A stretch of 64,000 nt of DNA from Bombella intestini (GTDB lineage: Bacteria; Pseudomonadota; Alphaproteobacteria; Acetobacterales; Acetobacteraceae). The stretch spans positions 248,001 through 312,000 of the forward strand of contig NZ_JATM01000002.1 of assembly GCF_002003665.1 (NCBI RefSeq). The letters are read 5' to 3'. Below, one piece after another: positions 58,449-64,000 of the stretch. Numbering within the stretch: the stretch's first letter is position 1; every line of letters begins with the position of its first letter. A program made the translations under genes and the position numbers. The notes below the pieces were generated by a model. It was not told the DNA's origin. It worked only from the letters and a program-made list of their open reading frames with translations, and did no database searches.

Positions 58449-59084
58449 ATGCCGGATTATAGCCTGGAAGAACAGTATGACGGGCTTGTGGCCGGTGTGG
58501 ACGAAGTCGGTCGTGGCCCTTTGGCTGGGCCTGTTGTGGCGGCTGCTGTTGTGTTCCGCACGCCGCCATCGCCCTTTCTGTCCGGCTTGTTGGATGATTC
58601 CAAGAAGCTGACAGCCCGCCGGCGTGAGAAGGCTTATGCGGCCCTGCTAGAGGACGATACGGTCTGTGCTGCTCTTGGTGCGGCTTCTGTCCCGGAGATC
58701 GACCGGCTGAATATCGGTCAGGCCTGCCATTTGGCTATGCAGCGTGCCATGTATCGTCTGGCTGAAGAGCTGGGGGAATGGCCGGTTGCTGCCCTGATTG
58801 ATGGTAACCGTGCTCCGAAGCTGCCTTGTACGGTGGAGACGGTTATCAAGGGGGATGGCAAGAGCCTCTCCATTGCTGCAGCCTCCATTCTGGCTAAGGT
58901 TGTACGGGATAGGCTCATGACCCGCCTTGCCACACGGCATGGTGATTACGGCTGGGAGCGAAACGCCGGATACGGCACGGCACATCATCTGACAGGATTA
59001 AAAGAAGAGGGTGTAACCCTCCACCACAGGCGCAGCTTTGCCCCTGTGAAGCAGATGATCGCAGCAAAGGTTCACGCAGCATGA
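58449..59084 (+). CDS. rnhB: Ribonuclease HII
   Basis: Endonuclease that cuts at ribonucleotides in DNA and RNA-DNA hybrids, 211 residues. The catalytic residues are Asp18 and Glu19 (DEVGRGPLAGPV), Asp118 (ALIDGN) and Asp136. LDDSKKLTARRRE and ASILAKVVRD are conserved. It overlaps ccrM by four bases (ATGA), so the two are coupled. The upstream region carries the GANTC cluster. Confidence 0.96.
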   Translation: MPDYSLEEQYDGLVAGVDEVGRGPLAGPVVAAAVVFRTPPSPFLSGLLDDSKKLTARRREKAYAALLEDDTVCAALGAASVPEIDRLNIGQACHLAMQRAMYRLAEELGEWPVAALIDGNRAPKLPCTVETVIKGDGKSLSIAAASILAKVVRDRLMTRLATRHGDYGWERNAGYGTAHHLTGLKEEGVTLHHRRSFAPVKQMIAAKVHAA

Positions 59085-60166
59085 AAGCGGATATGCCCCT
59101 GAACAGGATTTTACGTGGGGAATGTGTGGAGGTGATGAAGACCCTCCCAGATGCCAGTGTGAACTGTATTTTTGCCGATCCCCCTTATAATCTCCAGTTG
59201 AGGGGAGAATTGCGCCGCCCGGATGAGAGCGTGGTGGATGGCGTGGATGACGACTGGGATAAGTTCACGGGCTATGAGGCCTATGATGAATTCACCCGTG
59301 CATGGCTAGGTGAGGCACGACGCCTATTGCACAAGGATGGTACCATCTGGGTTATTGGTTCTTATCATAATATCTTTCGTCTTGGGGCGATCATGCAGGA
59401 TTTGGGCTTTTGGATCCTGAATGATATTATCTGGCGTAAGTCGAACCCAATGCCCAATTTCCGGGGACGTCGCTTTACAAATGCTCATGAAACGCTGATC
59501 TGGGCAGCTCGTGGCCCGGAGAGTAAGTATCGTTTTAATTATCAGGCGATGAAGGCCCTTAATGAGGACCTTCAGATGCGTTCGGATTGGTATCTACCTC
59601 TTTGCACGGGGAATGAGCGGCTGAAGAATGAGCATGGGCTGAAGCTGCACCCAACGCAGAAGCCGGAAAGCCTTCTGCACCGTACTCTGCTGGCCTCGAC
59701 CGTAGAGGATGATGTGGTGCTAGATCCGTTTTGTGGAACGGGTACCACGCCCGCCGTGGCCAAAAAGCTAGGGCGTCGTTATCTCGCTATTGAGCGTCAC
59801 CCGGATTACATCAAAGCAGCAGAAGCCCGTCTGGAGCGGGTGGAGGCTCTCCCGGCGGATCAGTTGGAGATCACTCCGGCCAAGAGGGAGATGCCCCGTA
59901 TTCCCTTCGGGTCATTCGTGGAGAATGGCAGTTTGCCTGCCGGTACGGTTGTGTACGATCGTCAACGGCGGTTGAAGGCCCGTGTCTCGCCAGATGGCAC
60001 GCTGGTTTCTGGCCAGCATCGGGGGTCTATCCATAAACTGGGGGCTCTGTTGACGAATGCGGCATCCTGCAACGGTTGGACATTCTGGTATTTTGAGCGG
60101 GACGGGCAGTTCTTACCCATTGATACCTTGCGGCAAGAGACGCACCTGTTGCGTAGGAGTGCCTGA
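59081..60166 (+). CDS. ccrM: Cell-cycle adenine DNA methyltransferase CcrM (GANTC)
   Basis: An orphan beta-class adenine methyltransferase of 361 residues that methylates GANTC. Catalytic motif IV is DPPYNLQL (Asp33-Tyr36 and on), the SAM-binding motif I is DPFCGTGTT (residues 215-223) in the permuted order, and the C-terminal RAMA domain (about 275-355, VSPDGTLVSGQHRGSIHKLGA, part) gives specificity. No restriction gene adjoins. Start at 59081 overlaps rnhB; an ATG at 59093 is an alternative. Usually essential or important for cell-cycle timing in alphaproteobacteria. Confidence 0.95.
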   Translation: MKADMPLNRILRGECVEVMKTLPDASVNCIFADPPYNLQLRGELRRPDESVVDGVDDDWDKFTGYEAYDEFTRAWLGEARRLLHKDGTIWVIGSYHNIFRLGAIMQDLGFWILNDIIWRKSNPMPNFRGRRFTNAHETLIWAARGPESKYRFNYQAMKALNEDLQMRSDWYLPLCTGNERLKNEHGLKLHPTQKPESLLHRTLLASTVEDDVVLDPFCGTGTTPAVAKKLGRRYLAIERHPDYIKAAEARLERVEALPADQLEITPAKREMPRIPFGSFVENGSLPAGTVVYDRQRRLKARVSPDGTLVSGQHRGSIHKLGALLTNAASCNGWTFWYFERDGQFLPIDTLRQETHLLRRSA

Positions 60167-60201
60167 AGTCGGGTACTTCAGGACATGAAGGAGGGTGGAG
60201 C

Positions 60202-60405
60202 GTGAATTTTTTTGAGACACATACAGGGCTGGTCATTGCTGTTATCGCACTGGTTTTTGCCATTCTGTTTCATATCGTCATCATGCGCCCGCAGAAGCGC
60301 TCTGCGTTTGTTAGTTTCTGTTGGGACCTGTTGGTGTTCCTCATCTGCCTCGCAGGTATTTCCATCATTTATTACAGCGCACTGCCCCTGATGGCGTCTT
60401 CCTGA
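60202..60405 (+). CDS. Small two-helix membrane protein, function unknown
   Basis: A 67-residue protein from a GTG start with a strong GGAGGGTGGAG ribosome site. Hydrophobic helices at about residues 8-28 (GLVIAVIALVFAILFHIVIM) and 40-60 (CWDLLVFLICLAGISIIYY), with a basic MRPQKR loop between. Thirty-five bases after ccrM and before a strong terminator, so it is probably the last gene of rnhB-ccrM. Family not recognised. Confidence 0.72.
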   Translation: MNFFETHTGLVIAVIALVFAILFHIVIMRPQKRSAFVSFCWDLLVFLICLAGISIIYYSALPLMASS

Positions 60406-60423
60406 CTAGGCCGTAGAGATCAT

Positions 60424-60466
60424 AAAAAAAAGCCCTTCTCCGGGTTCTCCCGGGAAGGGCTTTTTT
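60424..60466. terminator. Bidirectional terminator
   Basis: A run of A leads into a 14-bp stem (60430-60444 with 60449-60462, one bulge), TTCT loop and six T ending at 60466. It ends both the plus-strand ccrM operon and the minus-strand ankyrin gene. Confidence 0.85.
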
Positions 60467-60492
60467 GTGGGCTTCAGGAACGAAGCGGTCGC

Positions 60493-61194
60493 TTACTGCG
60501 GCGTTGCCGTATGGGCGGGCGCATTGTGGTGAGTTGTATGATGTGCAACCGGACGGACACCATGTTGCGGTGCATGGGTCACGGCCTTCCGAGCTGGAGG
60601 AGCGGATGGCCCATTAAAGCCTAGGAAGCCGACTGATGGGAGTGGCTGCCCCGGATTTTCCACAACAGGCGCCGGAGCTTTAGCAGCGAGGCTGGCTTGA
60701 CCGTTGATGGAAATATGGGTGTCGGTTTCATCATGTGTAGTGCTGGTGATGAGCTTGCCGTCTGGGTTGTAGGTCCGCAGGGAGAGAAGCTGGAACATGA
60801 TGTCATTGCGACCGAGGTCGATGGCGAGGTCCAGCGGGGTCTGCTCCAGTACGTTACGGGCATTGATGTCCGCACCACGGCTCAGGGCCTCTTTTGCACC
60901 AAGGAGGGAGCCACGATTGATGGCATCAAAGAGGGCAGCCGTTGGATTGATGTCCACTCGAGCGTGGCTGTTGTCGCCATCATCGGCGTCAGCACCCGGC
61001 AGAGCTGAAGGCGGAGCAGAGCGGCGTGCCTCCTTGCGGGCGTCAGCCTGTTTCTGGGCATCCATAGCTTCCTGTTCGGCTTCAGCTTCATCAGCGGACT
61101 GTGCATGAGCACGGTGTGGCATAACCACAACCGAAGCAGCCGAAAGACCGATGGCGAAAGCGAGACGGGGCAGGAATGAACTCAATGGGCGCAT
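60493..61194 (-). CDS. Secreted ankyrin-repeat protein
   Basis: A 233-residue protein with a signal peptide ending at RAHA (residue 31). A charged Glu/Ala/Lys region (33-60) precedes two ankyrin-like repeats (about 85-145): TAALFDAINRGSLLGAKEAL and NVLEQTPLDLAIDLGRNDIM. The C-terminal 80 residues are Pro/His-rich low complexity, with repeated HH pairs that could bind metals. Likely periplasmic. No enzymatic domain. A 123-bp gap separates it from the vWA gene upstream. Confidence 0.75.
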   Translation of the reverse strand: MRPLSSFLPRLAFAIGLSAASVVVMPHRAHAQSADEAEAEQEAMDAQKQADARKEARRSAPPSALPGADADDGDNSHARVDINPTAALFDAINRGSLLGAKEALSRGADINARNVLEQTPLDLAIDLGRNDIMFQLLSLRTYNPDGKLITSTTHDETDTHISINGQASLAAKAPAPVVENPGQPLPSVGFLGFNGPSAPPARKAVTHAPQHGVRPVAHHTTHHNAPAHTATPQ

Positions 61195-61317
61195 GATCGG
61201 GAACAGTGCCTTCTCTTCTACCAGCCACGGGACGGGCCGCAGGGATCACGTCAGGCCGTGGCAAGGGCCTGTCAGTTTTACAGAACCACGGGGCCACAAC
61301 GCAGGATTATTGTTGTT

Positions 61318-63423
61318 CTACCGTCCTTCACGCCACCAGCCAAGGCCCATCATTGCAAGAATGAGGATGAGAAGCAGCCATCCCGGTAGAAAAGCTGTGC
61401 TGGTATTGCCGGTGGAGAGGGCTGTTTGGTGTAGAGGCAAACCGGCCCAGCCTTTACCATGCAGGGTATGGCCCTCGGCAATTTGTCTTATCTCCGGCAC
61501 GCTGCCAGACCCCAGCCAGAACACACCCCCACCAGAGTGGGCGACAAGAGAGGCCAGCCCGGTAGCGGTACTGCGGAGGTCTTGATCCTCCAGCGGGTTA
61601 GTATCAGGCAAGGCTACGGTCGTGCTGAGTTCATCCTGACGAATGGTCCATATCCGCCCGGTTTGTTCGGGCAGGGAGGGTAGCAGCAGGTTCCCCGACC
61701 AGAGGTTTTCATGTTCTGGCACATGGGTGAGGGGAAGAGCTGTATGGTGCCCATTCGGCCCGATGACATCCGCTTGCACATCATGCAGCGGTGTGAGGGT
61801 GGTTCTGGTGACGGTCAGGCGGCCTTGGTCGATGTGAGCTTCGAGTTGATTTTCCTCTAGCTCCGGTTCTTTCATCAGCCAGTGCGAAAGGCGGCGCAGC
61901 AGCTCGGCTTGTGGGCCGCCGCCTTTTTCCCCACGAGACCAGAGCCATATCTGGTCCGAGAGCAGCATGGCCACACGCCCCTGTCCCCGTTGGTCCAACA
62001 CAAGTAGAGGCGAGCCGGATGGTGTGGCTAGTAGAGTACGGCCCTGCGTCTGGTCCGTGCGGAGAGCCCTGTACCATGGCCCCCATTTACTACCCCATGG
62101 TCCATGTTCTGGCAGAGCCTGCGTAACAGGATGGGAAAGGCCCAACGTTGTACGCTCTGGAGAGAAAGATTGTGTAATGACACCATTTTCCGCCGGGATA
62201 TGAGCCGGTAGAACAGAGCCGACAGGGGTATCTTGCAGGGTACCGATCTGCGTCATTTCTGGCCCACCGACTACCAGCAGCCCCCCACCTTTGCGGACAT
62301 AACGGGCAATATTTTCCAGATAGCTTTCCGGTAGGATGTTCTGGTTGCGGAAGCCGTCCAGAATGATGAGATCGAAGCTGTTGATCTTTTGGGCGAATAG
62401 TTCGTGCGTAGGAAAGGGGATCAGGGCGAGATCGGAAAGAGGCGTGTCATCCTCCGTATCCGGGGAGCGCAGAATGGTAAAATGCACGAGATCAACAGAA
62501 GGATCGGCCTTTAGCAGAGTACGCCAGACACGGGCCCCCTGATTGGGCACGCCGGAAACCAGAAGCACCCGCAACCTGTCCCGCACACCTTGAAGGCGCA
62601 GGATGGTGCTGTTGTTCCGTAGGGAGGCTTCACCCTGTAGGGGAGAAGCCGTGAGTTCTTTTAGAGTAAGGCCAGCATGGGTAACGGGCACATCTAGGTC
62701 CACAGGCTGGCCGCTTTGCGTATGGGCCAGTATTTTGCTTTGGCCATCGGGGCCATGTTCCAGAATATCGACAGGCTGCCCCTCTGTTGTGCCGAGATCA
62801 TCTACCTGAATGCGGATATGCGCTGTCTGGCCGATAATAACGTAAGGCGGAGCACTAAGAACTCTCAGCCGTCTATCTGTTTCTTCTCCCTTGGCAGAAA
62901 GTAGAAGATGTAGGGGAATGACACGTCCTGTCATATCCTTGAGGGAAGGAGGAAGCTGGCTGGGAATGTCATGGTCCATCCCATCAGTCAGTAGGAAGAT
63001 TCCTGCCGGATTGTTCAGGGAGAGAGCCGCCCGGTCCATGGCCTCAAAAAGGCGTGTTCCCTGTCCGTTTCCACCGGGAACCTCCAGCTCATGGATCGTC
63101 AGGTCATGCAGCGTCTGGCCTTGCTTCAGCAGTTGGGTTCGGGCCTGCTGGACGAGTTTCTGCCGGTCTCCAATCCCCATGGAGGGGGATATGTCCACTA
63201 CAAGGAGCGCATCTTGTGGTTGGACCTGCATGTGAGGATGTGTCTGTCGTGGGTTAGCCAGCCAGAGTAGCCCCAGCAGTAGGGCACCCATTCGCCAGAG
63301 GACGCCCCGGCTCCTCCGTAATGCACCATAAAGGCCGATCAGCAGGCAGAGGGCGGCCAGTGTCGTGAGGAGCCAGAGAGGCAGAAAAGGTGCCCAAATG
63401 ATGGAAGAAGGTGCGCCTGTCAT
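61318..63423 (-). CDS. Membrane vWA / glutamine-amidotransferase-like protein (BatA-type module)
   Basis: A 701-residue membrane protein. N-terminal TM helices at about 12-30 and 44-56, then a vWA-type domain with MIDAS motif DISPSMG (Asp77, Ser79, Ser81) and TDG later. A second region resembles class-I glutamine amidotransferase folds (DLIILDGFRNQNILPESYLE, VRKGGGLLVVGGPEM) without an obvious catalytic cysteine. A C-terminal TM (about 675-697) follows. Such proteins accompany MoxR ATPase and DUF4159/BatA genes; the biochemical role is unknown. ATG start overlaps the upstream stop by four bases. Confidence 0.82.
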   Translation of the reverse strand: MTGAPSSIIWAPFLPLWLLTTLAALCLLIGLYGALRRSRGVLWRMGALLLGLLWLANPRQTHPHMQVQPQDALLVVDISPSMGIGDRQKLVQQARTQLLKQGQTLHDLTIHELEVPGGNGQGTRLFEAMDRAALSLNNPAGIFLLTDGMDHDIPSQLPPSLKDMTGRVIPLHLLLSAKGEETDRRLRVLSAPPYVIIGQTAHIRIQVDDLGTTEGQPVDILEHGPDGQSKILAHTQSGQPVDLDVPVTHAGLTLKELTASPLQGEASLRNNSTILRLQGVRDRLRVLLVSGVPNQGARVWRTLLKADPSVDLVHFTILRSPDTEDDTPLSDLALIPFPTHELFAQKINSFDLIILDGFRNQNILPESYLENIARYVRKGGGLLVVGGPEMTQIGTLQDTPVGSVLPAHIPAENGVITQSFSPERTTLGLSHPVTQALPEHGPWGSKWGPWYRALRTDQTQGRTLLATPSGSPLLVLDQRGQGRVAMLLSDQIWLWSRGEKGGGPQAELLRRLSHWLMKEPELEENQLEAHIDQGRLTVTRTTLTPLHDVQADVIGPNGHHTALPLTHVPEHENLWSGNLLLPSLPEQTGRIWTIRQDELSTTVALPDTNPLEDQDLRSTATGLASLVAHSGGGVFWLGSGSVPEIRQIAEGHTLHGKGWAGLPLHQTALSTGNTSTAFLPGWLLLILILAMMGLGWWREGR

Positions 63424-64000
63424 GGAGCCTCACTTTCATCGGGGCCATCTGACCCATCATCCGGCCCGTTTTTGAGGCGTTTCAGCATTTCTGGATAATG
63501 GCGTTGGTCGTTTTTATAGTTGCCTGTCAGCGCATAGATGATGGTGTTGAAGCCAAAACGATAGGCCAGAGTACGCTGGCTCTCTCCATCAGGGATGACA
63601 GCGAAGGGATGCTCCCCGTTTCTGTCCACGGCCCAAGCATGGGCCCAGTCGGCATTGCCGATGATGACAGGGCTAACATTCTCGCTATCGTCATTCCCCT
63701 GTCGGGCGACATAGACGGGCTGTCCTGCAATGCGGCCGGGAAAGTCGTGTAGCAGATAGAAGGTATGGGAAAGGGTATGCTGCTCATTCAGGGTGGTGAG
63801 TGACGGGATGGGCAGACCTTCTGTCGCATTTTTGAGGGCCGTACGCGTGGCGGAACCATCTGTACCGTCCATAGCACCTCCTGCGCCCATTTCATCAATC
63901 AGGATCATACCGTTATGCTGGATATAGGCCTTCAGTGCGGCTTTCCCTGCATCATCCAGATGGGTTCCGGGTATGATGGGCCAATAGAGAAGCGGGTAGA
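63420..64000 (-). CDS. DUF4159-domain protein (3' part; start beyond window)
   Basis: The frame is open to the window end; 193 C-terminal codons are present. The visible part carries YPLLYWPIIPGTHLDD, AALKAYIQHNGMILID, GYGTRFG-like fold and the AYRFGFNTIIYALTGNYKNDQRHYPEML (part) ending, characteristic of DUF4159, and an acidic C-terminus (PDDGSDGPDESEAP). Full-length homologues have an N-terminal BatA-like membrane region. It overlaps the downstream gene by ATGA, so both act together. Confidence 0.8.
   Translation of the reverse strand, partial: YPLLYWPIIPGTHLDDAGKAALKAYIQHNGMILIDEMGAGGAMDGTDGSATRTALKNATEGLPIPSLTTLNEQHTLSHTFYLLHDFPGRIAGQPVYVARQGNDDSENVSPVIIGNADWAHAWAVDRNGEHPFAVIPDGESQRTLAYRFGFNTIIYALTGNYKNDQRHYPEMLKRLKNGPDDGSDGPDESEAP

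Noticed and set aside
58300-58611. A 103-codon frame overlapping the start of rnhB
   Set aside because: It is in another frame of rnhB, starts in the A+T-rich promoter region and has no domain.
59081-60166. ccrM as part of a restriction-modification system
   Set aside because: No endonuclease gene adjoins, and the C-terminal domain and rnhB linkage fit the orphan cell-cycle enzyme.

Overview
The window reads as a chromosomal segment of an acetic acid bacterium (Alphaproteobacteria, Rhodospirillales, most likely Acetobacteraceae). The grounds are a CcrM-type GANTC DNA methyltransferase, a GST-fold protein with the conserved tail of the alphaproteobacterial division factor FzlA, a cysteine-free S14, and the alpha-type ribosomal gene order (adk-rpsM-rpsK-rpoA-rplQ, no rpsD). 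The family assignment is inference from protein style, not a database result. I see no insertion sequence, prophage, CRISPR array, tRNA or rRNA.

Layout. 1-5.4 kb is an iron-uptake block: the 3' part of a Fiu/PiuA-like catecholate-siderophore receptor, a PiuC-type 2OG/Fe hydroxylase, and a convergent second TonB-dependent receptor. 5.8-9.8 kb is a division block: minC, minD and minE on the minus strand, divergent from a probable fzlA and an HI0933-family flavoprotein. 9.9-18.5 kb holds an OmpR/histidine-kinase pair followed by a complete RND efflux operon (permease, adaptor, outer-membrane factor). 18.5-46.6 kb is one long co-oriented run of information-processing genes: rplKAJL, rpoBC, rpsLG, tuf, the S10 and spc operons with secY and adk, and the alpha operon. 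Two usual neighbours are missing: nusG/secE before rplK, and fusA between rpsG and tuf. Many joints in this run carry strong RNA hairpins that could set transcript ends, processing or autoregulation.

46.6-57 kb begins with a 55-codon tail-anchored membrane protein resembling the C-terminal part of the DUF883 (ElaB/YqjD) family. It is followed on the minus strand by an MdtABC-type efflux system (adaptor, two different permeases, then an outer-membrane factor) interrupted by a small A+T-rich membrane-protein gene. 57.2-60.4 kb carries a CsbD/DUF883-like membrane protein, a GYF_2-domain membrane protein, the coupled rnhB-ccrM pair and a small two-helix membrane protein. 60.5-64 kb (minus strand) carries a secreted ankyrin-repeat protein and two coupled genes of a BatA/DUF4159-type von Willebrand module; the second runs off the window.

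Points most worth a second look are four GANTC sites in 55 bp ahead of rnhB-ccrM (a possible methylation-sensitive control element), the DUF883-like microprotein behind the ribosomal operon, the probable fzlA placed back to back with minCDE, a 13-bp hairpin between rplL and rpoB, three hairpins in a row between rpsK and rpoA, and the absence of fusA. I found no convincing novel multi-gene defence or metabolic system.
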